From: Microvirga solisilvae
Lineage (GTDB): Bacteria > Pseudomonadota > Alphaproteobacteria > Rhizobiales > Beijerinckiaceae
Length of the DNA stretch: 64,000 bases
Direction of reading: 5' to 3'
NCBI RefSeq assembly: GCF_022808595.1
Contig: NZ_JAKUCN010000002.1
Coordinates: 434,001 to 498,000 of the forward strand
Within the stretch, counting starts at the first letter, position 1. Each line of letters begins with the position of its first letter. Below, in pieces: positions 52,964 through 62,175 of the stretch. The notes under the pieces were generated by a model. That model saw only the letters and a list, made by a program, of their open reading frames with translations. It made no database searches and was not told the DNA's origin. The position numbers and the translations under genes were made by a program.

Positions 52964-53557
52964 ATGTTTACCCTGGAGCGCGCCGCATCCATCGAGAGTG
53001 TGGTCAAGAAGAGCCGCTTTGTCGCCATTGCCGGTCCGATCACGGGCGAGCTGGAGGCGAAGGCTTTCGTCGCCGAGCATTCGGATGCCACGGCCAACCA
53101 CAATTGCTGGGCCTGGCGCATCGGCCAGAGCTATCGGTTCAATGACGATGGGGAGCCGAGCGGCACGGCGGGAAAGCCGATCCTCCAGGCCATCGACCGC
53201 TTGCAGCTCGACAATGTCGCGGTTCTCGTGACCCGCTGGTTCGGAGGCATTCTTCTCGGCAGCGGCGGTCTGGTCCGGGCCTATGGTGGAGCAGCTGCGG
53301 AGTGCCTGCGCGCGGCGCCTCTGGTGGAGATCATCGCCGTTCAGGAGGCGGTGATCACGGCGCTTTTTTCCGACCTTGCACTGGTTAAGGCGCGCTTGGC
53401 CGGGGCCGTGGGTGTTCGAATCGAAAGCGAGAGCTTTACCGAAACGGGGGCAGTCATCAAAGCGGCTCTTCCCGAGAAAGGGGCTTCGCAGATCCTTCGC
53501 ATGATCACCGACGTCACGAGCGGCCGCGCAGATATTCGCCTTGTCGAGCAGAAGTGA
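52964..53557 (+). CDS. YigZ/IMPACT family protein
   Basis: A 197-residue protein of the YigZ (UPF0029, IMPACT N-terminal) family. Hallmarks: SIESVVKKSRFVAIAGPI, HNCWAWRIG, FNDDGEPSGTAGKPIL and VLVTRWFGGILLGSGGLVRAYG, then a ferredoxin-like C-terminal domain. Members are thought to act on ribosome or RNA-linked processes; the E. coli protein structure suggests nucleic-acid binding. Length is usual for the family. Confidence 0.9.
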   Translation: MFTLERAASIESVVKKSRFVAIAGPITGELEAKAFVAEHSDATANHNCWAWRIGQSYRFNDDGEPSGTAGKPILQAIDRLQLDNVAVLVTRWFGGILLGSGGLVRAYGGAAAECLRAAPLVEIIAVQEAVITALFSDLALVKARLAGAVGVRIESESFTETGAVIKAALPEKGASQILRMITDVTSGRADIRLVEQK

Positions 53558-53594
53558 TGCAATAACGGTTCGATGTGATTGTGCCTCACTATCC

Positions 53595-53618
53595 TTCATG
53601 CCGTTTCTGCGGCATGAA
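53595..53618 (+). repeat. Hairpin after yigZ
   Basis: Perfect 9-bp inverted repeat TTCATGCCG (53595-53603) and CGGCATGAA (53610-53618) with a six-base loop, 37 bases after the YigZ stop. No T-run follows, so it may be a rho-dependent end, an mRNA stabiliser or a control site before the next gene. Confidence 0.5.
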
Positions 53619-53659
53619 TGCTCGCTCATGCGCAGCCGCAGCAAATGGATAGGGTGCTA

Positions 53660-53914
53660 ATGCTTCTCCCGTGGGTGAAATTGGCTATGGATGTGAACGG
53701 CCTGGCCATTGAATCCCAGATCGTCATCTGGACGCGGCTGACGCAGATTGCGCTTGGCCGGGGAACGGCTGCCGAGGCCGTGCTGATGGTCACGGAGAAG
53801 GTCGCCGCCTTGACAGAGGCCTCCCTCACGGTCGCAAGTGGAGGATCGGCCCACAAGGTCGTCAAAGGCTACCGCAAGCGTGTGCGGGCGAATGTGAAGC
53901 GCCTGAGACGCTAA
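53660..53914 (+). CDS. Small helical hypothetical protein
   Basis: An 84-residue, all-helical, strongly basic protein (MLLPWVKLAMDVNGLAIE to RKRVRANVKRLRR). ATAGGG six bases before the ATG at 53660 favours this start over the ATG at 53618, which lies in a hairpin. The pattern of a hydrophobic N-terminus, an Ala-rich helix and a basic KxYRKRVRANxxRL tail resembles short phasin-like proteins in Rhizobiales; that likeness is only suggestive. Confidence 0.6.
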   Translation: MLLPWVKLAMDVNGLAIESQIVIWTRLTQIALGRGTAAEAVLMVTEKVAALTEASLTVASGGSAHKVVKGYRKRVRANVKRLRR

Positions 53915-54105
53915 GTACGCTCGGCTCAGATAGCCGGTCACAGAGCTCCCTATATTAGAGGAGGAATGCCTCCGACGCCTTGTTCAGGCGGTCTGCGCAC
54001 CTATAAAACTAAGCTCAATCTCTGTCCGGGTCGATCGGCTTGATGGATCGGCTGGCCGGCTGAAACGGCAAGCCGGACGCTTTTCAAAAATTTCGAGGGG
54101 TATCA

Positions 54106-56052
54106 ATGGCATTGGTCAAGACGTCCGAGCTTCCGGGCAAGGTCATGTCCCGTCCGGCGGGCGATGAGCCGGCCGCTGCCAATGAAATCCAAACTCAAGC
54201 CAGAGGGGTAGCCTCCCAAAGGCGGACGCGTGAGCGTGTCCGCGCACGGCAGCACAAGGCGGCTGAGCGGATCGGCGCTGCGACCGAAGAGCTGGCGAGC
54301 GGTGTGACCGAAGCCTCCACGGCCGCCGAGGAACTGCGGCGCTCCATGGAGCAGATCGCCAGCGGTGCCGAAGAGGCGGCGGGTGCCTCCCAGCAATCGC
54401 TCACGGCCATCGTAAGCCTGGGCGCTTCGTTCTCAGAGGCCCGAACCCATGCCGAGGCTGCGCGCGCCAAGACCGCCGACCTTCAGACTCTCCTCATCGA
54501 GACGGCAGCTCAGATCGATGCATCCGTTGCAGCAGTCGACGCCAATGCGGCACGCCAACGAACATTGGTCGATATCGTCTCGCTCCTGGAAAAACGCGCG
54601 GCCGAGATCGGCGAGATCATTCGCATGGTCGGCGATATTTCCGATCAGACCAATCTCCTCGCGCTGAATGCGGCCATCGAGGCGGCGCGCGCGGGAGAGA
54701 ACGGGCGCGGCTTTGCGGTCGTTGCCGACGAAGTGCGCGCGCTTGCAGGCGCTTCCGAGAAAAGTGCGCAGGACATTCAGGAACTCGCCGAGAATATTGG
54801 AAACGAAGTGCGCTCGGTTGCGCAGCGGATCAAGCATATTGCCGAAACCGCATCGGGAGAGGCAGCCAACGGCCGGAGCGTGGTGACGGCACTGGACAAG
54901 ATCAGAGCCGATATCGCCCGCCTGGCCGAGGGCAGCCAATCCATTCTCGTGGCTGCTGTCGAAGCCGAATCCGCCATCCGCGAGGCTCAACGCGGGGCGG
55001 AGCAGATCGCCAGCGCTGCCGAGGAGCAGGCCGCCGCTGCTGCGGAAGCACAGCGCGCTGTGCAGCAGCAGAGTGTGGCGCTCGATCAGAGCCAGCAGAC
55101 GGCGCAGATGTTGGCAGCGCTCGCAGACGATTTGCAGTCCAGCACGGCAAGCATGTCCAATGCGGAGCAGGTGAGTTCGGGCGCGGAGCAATTATCCGCA
55201 GCCATTCAGGAACTCTCAGGCGCGGCAGGCGAGATCATGACCGCTGTCGATCAAATCGGCCGGGGCGCGCAGATGCAGGCGGCTGCTACCCAGCAGGCTA
55301 ATGCGGCCATGCAGCAGATCGAGCAGGCAACGAGCATCTCTCGGGATGTCGCCAGCGCTGCGGTCGAGCGAATTGAATCGCTCGCGTCCGATCTGCGGGA
55401 CAATCGCAGCGCCACCAGACGGCTGGCTGTCGGTGTCGAGGAAGGTCTGCGTGAAACCCGAGCGGTCGTAGAGCTCATGGGTGGGCTGGACGAGTCGAGC
55501 CGTCGCATCGAAAAGATCGTCGACGGTATCGCGCTCGTGGCGATTCAGACCAACATGCTCGCCGTCAGCGGCTCGATCGAAGCGGCGCGGACAGGAGATG
55601 CAGGGCGCGGTTTTGCGATCGTGTCCGGCGATATCCGCAGCCTCGCGCGCGATGCGTCCGAGAATGCCGATCGCATCAAGGATGTGGTGCGCCAGATCCG
55701 TGATCAGATCACCATCGTAAGGCGTGATCTGGAGCATAGCGCCGCCATTGCTGGGACTGAGATCGCGAAAAATACTCTGATGGCCGAGCGGCTCGGACTC
55801 GTGGAGGCCGATGTCGATGCCATTCGTCAAGGCAGTGCCTCCATCCTGTCGGGATCAGAGGCGATTGTTGAGTCCGTTCGCGAAGTCAGGCTCGGAACCC
55901 AGCAGATCGCCGTCGTAGCCGAACAAGCACAGCATGCTGCCGCGCAAGCCGCGACCGCTGCGCGCCAGCAGGCGCGAGGTGCCGAGGATCTGGCGGCGGC
56001 CATCGAGGAGATTGCTTCCCTGGCGGACGAATTGCAGATCGGGGAGTCGTAG
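54106..56052 (+). CDS. Soluble chemoreceptor with two tandem signalling hairpins
   Basis: A 648-residue, almost wholly coiled-coil chemoreceptor (MCP) with no membrane segment and no recognisable sensor domain. The highly conserved hairpin tip that binds CheA and CheW occurs twice: [20 protein letters not shown] at residues 181-200 and [20 protein letters not shown] at 481-500, exactly 300 apart. Flanking segments also repeat at the same offset (GSQSILVAA at 277 and GSASILSGS at 577; [16 protein letters not shown] and [16 protein letters not shown]). The second tip is more divergent (VSGS for LNAA). GAGGGG precedes the ATG. The first 50 residues are charged and could be a docking segment. First gene of the chemosensory operon. 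Confidence 0.9.
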   Translation: MALVKTSELPGKVMSRPAGDEPAAANEIQTQARGVASQRRTRERVRARQHKAAERIGAATEELASGVTEASTAAEELRRSMEQIASGAEEAAGASQQSLTAIVSLGASFSEARTHAEAARAKTADLQTLLIETAAQIDASVAAVDANAARQRTLVDIVSLLEKRAAEIGEIIRMVGDISDQTNLLALNAAIEAARAGENGRGFAVVADEVRALAGASEKSAQDIQELAENIGNEVRSVAQRIKHIAETASGEAANGRSVVTALDKIRADIARLAEGSQSILVAAVEAESAIREAQRGAEQIASAAEEQAAAAAEAQRAVQQQSVALDQSQQTAQMLAALADDLQSSTASMSNAEQVSSGAEQLSAAIQELSGAAGEIMTAVDQIGRGAQMQAAATQQANAAMQQIEQATSISRDVASAAVERIESLASDLRDNRSATRRLAVGVEEGLRETRAVVELMGGLDESSRRIEKIVDGIALVAIQTNMLAVSGSIEAARTGDAGRGFAIVSGDIRSLARDASENADRIKDVVRQIRDQITIVRRDLEHSAAIAGTEIAKNTLMAERLGLVEADVDAIRQGSASILSGSEAIVESVREVRLGTQQIAVVAEQAQHAAAQAATAARQQARGAEDLAAAIEEIASLADELQIGES

Positions 56053-56056
56053 GATC

Positions 56057-57502
56057 GTGACCGAAGCGGCCGTTTCGGACGTCGCGGAATCGTTTCTGAC
56101 TATCGAGGTCGGAGGCGAGCGTTTCGCCTTGCCCGCATCACAGGTCGCCGAGGTCATCCGTCCCCCCGCCGTGACACGCGTGCCGCTCGGCCCGGCAAGC
56201 CTGCTCGGTGTAGCCAATCTGCGTGGGGCGGTGATGCCTGTGGTGTCATTGCAAAACCTGCTGGGGCGCCAGCAAACCCCATCCGCGACCTCGCGCGTCG
56301 TCGTGATAGACCGCGGCGCGCCCGTTGGTCTTGTCATCGACAGGGTCACATCACTCGGGACCTCGGTGAGCGATACGCAGAGTGACAGCGGGCAGATGCG
56401 TGCTCTCGATCTCGATGCGTTATTGGCGAAGGCTTTCGGAAGCCTCACGCGCCGGGCGCAGGGACGGCAGGTTGCCGCTCCCCGCATCGCTCGCGAGGAG
56501 GTGACGGAGCAGGACAAGGTCGCACTCGTCTGCTTCGAAGTGGCCAGCCAGGATTTCGCGCTGCCGCTGGCCTCGGTTCACGAGGTGGTGGCTCTTTCCG
56601 AAAATTTCATGATCGTGCCGCAGACGGAAAACGTCATGCTGGGCGTGATGTCGCTTCGCAGTGTGATGCTGCCGCTGATCTCCCTTCGCGCTCTGCTCGG
56701 CTTGCGTGCCGCAAGCCGCGATGGTGGCCGGGCGCGGGTCGTGGTGGCGCGGATCGGCGAGCAGCTTGTCGGTCTTGCGGTCGATGCCATGAAGGAGATT
56801 CTGCGCATTCCTTCCACCATGATCGGTCCCGTACCGGCGATCCTCACCCGGGGAAATGCGGAGACGCAGATCCAGGGGATCTGCCAGCTCGAAGGCGGGC
56901 AGCGCTTGGTCTCAGTTTTGTCAACGGACCATCTGTTTCGCGATCAGGCTCTCATCGAGCAGATTTCATCCCGAACCGAGACGAGCGAAGACATGGGCGC
57001 AACTGACCTATCCTCCCATGGTGATGAGCAATTCATCGTTTTTCAGTTGGGCGGCGAGGAATACGGTCTGCCCATCGAAGCCGTCGATGAGGTCATACGC
57101 GTGCCGGATACGCTGACGCGGGTTCCCAAGGCTCCCGTCTTCATCGAGGGCGTCATGAATCTGCGCGGCCGCGTCGTTCCGGTCATCGATCAGCGACAGC
57201 GGTTCAAGGTCGAAGGACAGGGGGAGAGGCGGCGGGAGCGCATCGTGGTGGTCAGGATCGATCATCTGCAAGCAGGCTTCATCGTCGATGCCGTGTCGGA
57301 AGTCCTCAAGATCCCTCAGGATCAACTTCGCCCCACACCGGATCTGGCTGCGGAAGGAAGCCAGGTCATCGACCGGATCGCGAATATCGAGGTCGAAGGA
57401 AGAATGATCCTCCTCATCAATCCGCGCGACTTGCTGGACCGGGCGGAGAAGGATCTGCTCGCTGCGATGAGCGAGAACCAGCCGGAGCGACCCTCTTCGT
57501 GA
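56057..57502 (+). CDS. cheW: Three-domain CheW coupling protein
   Basis: A 481-residue protein made of three consecutive CheW domains. They start near ESFLTIEVGGERFALPASQVAEVI (residue 10), KVALVCFEVASQDFALPLASVHEVV (about 155) and EQFIVFQLGGEEYGLPIEAVDEVI (about 322). The first and third have the usual LLGVANLRGAVMPV and IEGVMNLRGRVVPVID. The second is altered (MSLRSVMLPLISLR). CheW normally has one domain that bridges receptor and CheA. The GTG at 56057, four bases after the receptor stop, is the start. Three domains in one chain could cross-link arrays or match the two-headed receptor. Confidence 0.88.
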   Translation: MTEAAVSDVAESFLTIEVGGERFALPASQVAEVIRPPAVTRVPLGPASLLGVANLRGAVMPVVSLQNLLGRQQTPSATSRVVVIDRGAPVGLVIDRVTSLGTSVSDTQSDSGQMRALDLDALLAKAFGSLTRRAQGRQVAAPRIAREEVTEQDKVALVCFEVASQDFALPLASVHEVVALSENFMIVPQTENVMLGVMSLRSVMLPLISLRALLGLRAASRDGGRARVVVARIGEQLVGLAVDAMKEILRIPSTMIGPVPAILTRGNAETQIQGICQLEGGQRLVSVLSTDHLFRDQALIEQISSRTETSEDMGATDLSSHGDEQFIVFQLGGEEYGLPIEAVDEVIRVPDTLTRVPKAPVFIEGVMNLRGRVVPVIDQRQRFKVEGQGERRRERIVVVRIDHLQAGFIVDAVSEVLKIPQDQLRPTPDLAAEGSQVIDRIANIEVEGRMILLINPRDLLDRAEKDLLAAMSENQPERPSS

Positions 57503-58599
57503 TCCGGCTGCTGATCGTCGACGATTCCCCTTTGATGCGACGCCTTCTCGGCGCTGTCTTCACGGCGGAAGGAGATTTCGAGATCGCTTTCGCGCGCAAC
57601 GGCGTGGAAGCGCTGGAGCAACTGCGCACTTTCAAGCCGGATGTGATCACGCTTGATGTAAACATGCCGGAAATGGACGGCCTGGCCTGTCTCGACCGCA
57701 TCATGTTGGAAAATCCGTGTCCCGTGGTGATGGTGTCGTCCCTCACTGAGGCGGGCGCGGGTGTTACGCTTGAGGCCATCGAGCTTGGGGCTGTCGATTT
57801 CATCACGAAGCCAGACCGTGCGGTTTCCCTTGAAATGGAAACGCTTGCTCCGCAGCTTATCGAGAAAGTCCGCGCCGCATCGCAAGCGCGCCTACCCAGC
57901 AGCCTCAGGCTCGCCGAACGAGTGCGGTTGCGCAGCGGTCTGGAACAGCGTGCGCCAGTCATGACGACGCGACGACGCATGCCGATATCAACCGGACGCC
58001 GTCAGATCAAAGCAGCTTCCGCGAATGGTCTCGTCCTGATCGGCGCATCGACGGGAGGCCCGCCTGCTCTGGATGCCCTGCTGTCCCGGTTGCCATCCGA
58101 TTTTCCATGGCCGGTTCTGGTGGCGCAGCACATGCCGGGTTCGTTCACTGGCCCACTGGCGCGCCGACTCGACAAATTGTGCGCTCTCACGGTCACAGAA
58201 ACGACCTTTCCGATGCCGCTTTCTCCCGGCTACGTCTATATCGGCAAGGGCGATGCGGACATCATCGTCAGCATGCGTCCTGACGGGCCTGTGGTCATGG
58301 CTGCGCCGTCACTGCCGGAGCATCGCTGGCATCCGAGCGTCGACCGCATGGTCGACAGCGCCATGCAGCATTTTGCGCCTGCGCGGCTTGTCGGCGTGCT
58401 GATGACGGGAATGGGCAGCGATGGCGCGGAGGCGATGACGCGTCTGAAGGAGCAGGGCGGACGCACGATTGCCGAGTCTGAGGAAAGCGCCGTCGTGTGG
58501 GGCATGCCCGGCGAACTCGTCCGCCGCAGCGGCGCCGAGATGGTTGCGCCGCTGGAGCAGATCGCGGATCGCATCATGGATATGGTGGAGCGGTCATGA
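57499..58599 (+). CDS. cheB: Chemotaxis protein-glutamate methylesterase CheB
   Basis: A 366-residue protein with an N-terminal receiver (phospho-acceptor Asp53 in ITLDVNMPEMDG) and a C-terminal methylesterase with the Ser in IGASTGGPPALDALL, the His in VAQHMPGSFTGPLA and the Asp in GMGSDGAEAM. It demethylates and deamidates the receptor to adapt it. The start is a GTG overlapping the CheW stop by four bases (GTGA). The domain order and length are usual. Confidence 0.93.
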   Translation: MIRLLIVDDSPLMRRLLGAVFTAEGDFEIAFARNGVEALEQLRTFKPDVITLDVNMPEMDGLACLDRIMLENPCPVVMVSSLTEAGAGVTLEAIELGAVDFITKPDRAVSLEMETLAPQLIEKVRAASQARLPSSLRLAERVRLRSGLEQRAPVMTTRRRMPISTGRRQIKAASANGLVLIGASTGGPPALDALLSRLPSDFPWPVLVAQHMPGSFTGPLARRLDKLCALTVTETTFPMPLSPGYVYIGKGDADIIVSMRPDGPVVMAAPSLPEHRWHPSVDRMVDSAMQHFAPARLVGVLMTGMGSDGAEAMTRLKEQGGRTIAESEESAVVWGMPGELVRRSGAEMVAPLEQIADRIMDMVERS

Positions 58600-59444
58600 G
58601 CAAGGCCCATGTGCTCAGCGCCGACGACATCCGCCGTCTTTGTGCATTTCTCTACACGCGCACTGGCATGATCTTCGGCGAAAGCAAGCGGTACTATATC
58701 GAGCGGCGCATCGCCGACCGCATGTTCGCGACCGGGACCCGCACCTTTCCGGCCTATTTCGCGCATATCGAAGCCGACGCGAGCGAAGTCGAGCACCTGA
58801 TCAACATCTTCACGGTCAATGAAACCTATTTCTACCGCGAAGAGCATCAGCTGCACTGTCTCAGCCGCTCCCTTCTGCCGAACATTGTTAAGGACAGACG
58901 GCCTGGAGATCTCGTCCGCATCTGGTCGGTGCCGTGCTCGACGGGAGAAGAGCCTTATTCCATCGCCATCTGGCTCCTGGAAAACTGGCCGCTGGTGGAT
59001 GCCTATCACATCGAAATCGTGGGCTCCGATATCGATACTCAGGTTCTCATGGCAGCTCAGGCCGGAGACTACGATGAGCGCGCCGTGTCACGCCTGCCGC
59101 GCGATGTCGTGGAGCGATACTTCGATCCGCTTCGCGATGGGCACCGCACGTTGATCCAGGACCTGCGGGAGTCGGTGCGCTTCACCGCAGCCAATATCGT
59201 CGATGCGGAATCCGTTGCGGCGCAGGGCGGTTTCGACATCATTTTCTGCCGCAACGTCCTGATCTATTTCGACGACGCGTCGCGCCTTCTCGCCGCGAAC
59301 AATCTCTACGATGCTTTGCATCCAGGGGGGTACATCTGCCTCGGTCATACCGAGTCGATGGCGCGCATCTCGAAGCGTTTCGAGCTGTGCCGCTTCGAGG
59401 ACGCAATCGTCTATCGGCGTCCGGAGGATGAGCGTCGTGGATGA
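58596..59444 (+). CDS. cheR: Chemotaxis protein methyltransferase CheR
   Basis: A 282-residue methyltransferase that methylates receptor glutamates with SAM. The N-terminal helical domain contains YFAHIEADASEVEHLINIFTVNET, and the SAM site is WSVPCSTGEEPYSIAIWLLE, followed by FDIIFCRNVLIYFDDASR. The ATG at 58596 overlaps the CheB stop (ATGA); the longer open frame is not used. There is no C-terminal pentapeptide-binding insertion that I can see. Confidence 0.93.
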   Translation: MSKAHVLSADDIRRLCAFLYTRTGMIFGESKRYYIERRIADRMFATGTRTFPAYFAHIEADASEVEHLINIFTVNETYFYREEHQLHCLSRSLLPNIVKDRRPGDLVRIWSVPCSTGEEPYSIAIWLLENWPLVDAYHIEIVGSDIDTQVLMAAQAGDYDERAVSRLPRDVVERYFDPLRDGHRTLIQDLRESVRFTAANIVDAESVAAQGGFDIIFCRNVLIYFDDASRLLAANNLYDALHPGGYICLGHTESMARISKRFELCRFEDAIVYRRPEDERRG

Positions 59445-61422
59445 TCTTCTCCAACATTTCATCGTCGAAGCACGCGAGCTGACACAGCAGGCCACGGATG
59501 ACCTCCTGGCGCTGGAGCGCGATCCCGATCAGGCCGCGTCGATGGACAGCGCCTTTCGGGCCGTTCACACCCTCAAGGGATCTGTGGGCCTGTTCGACTT
59601 CGCGCCCATGGGGCTCGCTCTCCATGCTGCCGAGGATCTTCTTGGGGCTCTCAAGGAAAGACGGGTCAGAACTGACAACATCGTCATCGATACCCTCCTC
59701 GAATGCATCGGCCAGACGGAACGCTGGGTCGGCGCCATCGAAAGGATGGGACAACTTCCGCCGGATGCTGCGGAGGAGGGCTACCGTCTGGCGCGTGTTC
59801 TGCGCGAGCAAGCTGACGACGGATCATCCGCGACAAGCCAGACAGACCCACAGGTCGATCTGTCCTGGGCTGAGGAATTGGTCCAGAGTATCGATCCGGC
59901 AGTTGTGAAGGGCTCTGCGAAACATCTTGTGGCTATTCGATATACGCCGCGCGCCGATTGCTTTTTTGCTGGCGACGATCCGGTCGCGCTGCTCCGCGCG
60001 GTTCCGGATCTTATGGCTGTCCACCTCTTTAATCGCGATCCATGGCCGCCTGCGACAGAGATCGATCCGTTCGCCTGCAATCTCAAGATCGAGGCGATCT
60101 CGGGTGCCGGCCTCGATGCGGTGAAAGCGGTCTTCCGCTTCGTGCCGGATCAGGTGGCGATTCATGAAATTGCGCAAAGTTCAGGACGTTCCGCTCATGT
60201 GGCAGCGGCTAATCATGGCGAGCACCGTGGAGGCGATGCTGTCGGCGGACCACGGATGCTGCGCGTTGATGCCACGCGGATCGATCGTATGGCCGATCTC
60301 GTAGGCGAGATGGTTGTGGCCAAGAATGCTTTGGCGCATTTGGCAGGCCAAGCCAAGGATGGGATGGACGCGAAATCCCTGTCACAGGGTCTGCTCGCGA
60401 GCCAGGCTGCCATTGATCGTCTCGTGGTGGAGATGCACAGGGCCGTGATGGATGTTCGCATGATGCCCATGCGGGATCTCTTCCGACGCTTTCCGCGCGC
60501 GGTGCGCGATATCGCCGGTCAGTTGGGAAAGAGTGTCGACCTTTCCATCGAGGGGGAGGAGGTCGAAGCGGATAAGGCAGTCGTGGAGGGGCTGTTCGAG
60601 CCCCTGCTGCATGTGCTGCGCAATGCCATCGATCATGGCGCCGAACCGGAGCAGGCACGGCTGAATTCCGGCAAGCCGTCACGGACCCGGATTTTGCTTC
60701 GAGCGCAGCGAGAGGGCGAGCGCGTGGTGGTCGACGTGCAGGATGATGGACGCGGAATCGATGCGACTGCTGTCAGACGCGTAGCACGCGAGCGTGCACT
60801 CATGCCGGAGGATGAGCTCGCGCGAATGAGCGATGCCGATGCCGTCGAGCTCATCTTCGCTCCAGGCTTCTCCACAGCCTCCGCGGTCACCGATCTGTCG
60901 GGCCGAGGCGTCGGCATGGATGCGGTCCGCAGCGCAGTCGAGAAATTGGGCGGGCAGGCCAGTGTACACACTCTCACGGGTCAGGGTACGACCATCCGTC
61001 TGTCCCTGCCGCTCACTCTTGTCATGGCGCGGGTAATGGCCGTCAGAATCGGCGGCGAGCTTTACGGCATTCCCCTCGATGGAGTGGTGGAAACGGCTTT
61101 CATTCCTGCCGCGCGAGTCATTCCCGTCCGGGATGCGGAAGCCTTCGTCCTGCGCGATCGGACGTTACCGCTGGTAAGACTCGCCGATTTGCTGGAGATC
61201 CCACGGCCGCTGGAATTGTCTCAACAAGGACTGAAGGTCGTCATCATGGCAGTGGGCGACGATCTCGTCGGAATCGCGGTCGATGGCTTTGCCGAGAGGA
61301 TGGATGTTCTGATGCGGCCCATGTCCGGAATCCTGGCCGGGATGCCCGGCGTCATGGGCACCACATTGCTCGGCGATGGCAGCGTCCTCATGATTCTCGA
61401 TATTCCGGAGCTGATCGGATGA
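59437..61422 (+). CDS. cheA: Chemotaxis histidine kinase CheA
   Basis: A 661-residue kinase. P1 has the phospho-His44 in FRAVHTLKGSVGLFDF, and a linker with a P2-like region runs to about residue 265. P3/P4 have RIDRMADLVGEMVVAKNALAHL, the N-box HVLRNAIDHGAEPEQ, DVQDDGRGID and LSGRGVGMDAVRSAVEK. P5 is a CheW-like domain at the end. GGAGG at 59423-59427 favours the GTG at 59437 (nine-base spacing) over the ATG at 59428 that touches it. It overlaps the CheR stop by eight bases. No receiver is fused to it, so it must phosphorylate separate proteins. Confidence 0.9.
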   Translation: MDDLLQHFIVEARELTQQATDDLLALERDPDQAASMDSAFRAVHTLKGSVGLFDFAPMGLALHAAEDLLGALKERRVRTDNIVIDTLLECIGQTERWVGAIERMGQLPPDAAEEGYRLARVLREQADDGSSATSQTDPQVDLSWAEELVQSIDPAVVKGSAKHLVAIRYTPRADCFFAGDDPVALLRAVPDLMAVHLFNRDPWPPATEIDPFACNLKIEAISGAGLDAVKAVFRFVPDQVAIHEIAQSSGRSAHVAAANHGEHRGGDAVGGPRMLRVDATRIDRMADLVGEMVVAKNALAHLAGQAKDGMDAKSLSQGLLASQAAIDRLVVEMHRAVMDVRMMPMRDLFRRFPRAVRDIAGQLGKSVDLSIEGEEVEADKAVVEGLFEPLLHVLRNAIDHGAEPEQARLNSGKPSRTRILLRAQREGERVVVDVQDDGRGIDATAVRRVARERALMPEDELARMSDADAVELIFAPGFSTASAVTDLSGRGVGMDAVRSAVEKLGGQASVHTLTGQGTTIRLSLPLTLVMARVMAVRIGGELYGIPLDGVVETAFIPAARVIPVRDAEAFVLRDRTLPLVRLADLLEIPRPLELSQQGLKVVIMAVGDDLVGIAVDGFAERMDVLMRPMSGILAGMPGVMGTTLLGDGSVLMILDIPELIG

Positions 61423-61688
61423 GCGTGCGCCTGGAAGGTCCTATCATCATTTTGGAGGGGGTATGCCGGGTCGAAGACGCGGAGCCCCTGCTGCGTTGGC
61501 TCCAGGCGGATCCGGGCCGCACCGTCGACCTGTCGGGCGCCGACCATCTTCATGCTTCCGTTCTGCAGGTTTTGATGGCCTTGCGGCCCGCCTTGAAGGG
61601 GAGCCCCAGGGACCCGTTCATCCGTGACTGGGTCGTCTCGGCCCTGGCCGATCCCCGCTTGATCGGCATGGCTCCCCAGAGGGCCTGA
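61419..61688 (+). CDS. STAS-like small protein of the chemosensory operon
   Basis: An 89-residue protein whose start overlaps the CheA stop (ATGA). The pattern LEGPIIILEGVCRVEDAEPLLRWL, then VDLSGADHLHASVLQVLMALRP, is that of a STAS/anti-sigma-antagonist-like fold. The conserved Ser/Thr that is phosphorylated in SpoIIAA is not in the standard place; ADHLHAS has a Ser nearby. In related alternative chemosensory operons a small STAS-like gene follows cheA; its partner is not known. Confidence 0.6.
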   Translation: MSVRLEGPIIILEGVCRVEDAEPLLRWLQADPGRTVDLSGADHLHASVLQVLMALRPALKGSPRDPFIRDWVVSALADPRLIGMAPQRA

Positions 61689-61791
61689 TGGTTGTCATTC
61701 TTCCAACTTACTCTAGAAGAAAAAGTATCGCTTTTCCCCACCATATCGTTCCGGTCGTTCCGGGCAGCCTGGATTCTGACGGAGTACCTAA

Positions 61792-62175
61792 GTGACGATA
61801 ACCGTTCTGATCGTCGATGACAGCAAGCTGGCTCGTATTGTCGCGGCTAAGGCCCTCGCGGCGCTCCAGCCGGAATGGGAGAAGGTGGAAGCCGGCAATG
61901 CGGAGGAGGCGCTCAGCAACCTGACCGCGCGCAAGATCGACGTCGCCATGATCGACTTCAACATGCCCGACAAGGATGGCCTTCAGCTTGCCGCCGAGAT
62001 CCGGGAGAGCCATCCGACGATGCCGATTGCCGTGATCACGGCCAATATCCAGGACGAGGTGATCGCACGCGCCCGCGAGGTCAACGCCACCTTCGTCAGC
62101 AAGCCCCTGACGGAGGAGGGACTGCGAGGTTTCATCTCGGGAGCTGCCCTGCGCCTGAGGACAGGTGGCGCGTGA
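61792..62175 (+). CDS. CheY-like single-domain response regulator
   Basis: A 127-residue receiver with no output domain. Acidic pocket VLIVDDSKLAR, phospho-acceptor Asp55 in VAMIDFNMPDKDG, Thr/Ser in VITANIQDEV and Lys in FVSKPLTEEG are all present. The start is GTG at 61792. It is the likely target of CheA. A CheC-type phosphatase gene overlaps its stop by four bases, forming a phosphorylation and dephosphorylation pair. Output could be the flagellar motor or another CheY-binding protein. Confidence 0.9.
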   Translation: MTITVLIVDDSKLARIVAAKALAALQPEWEKVEAGNAEEALSNLTARKIDVAMIDFNMPDKDGLQLAAEIRESHPTMPIAVITANIQDEVIARAREVNATFVSKPLTEEGLRGFISGAALRLRTGGA

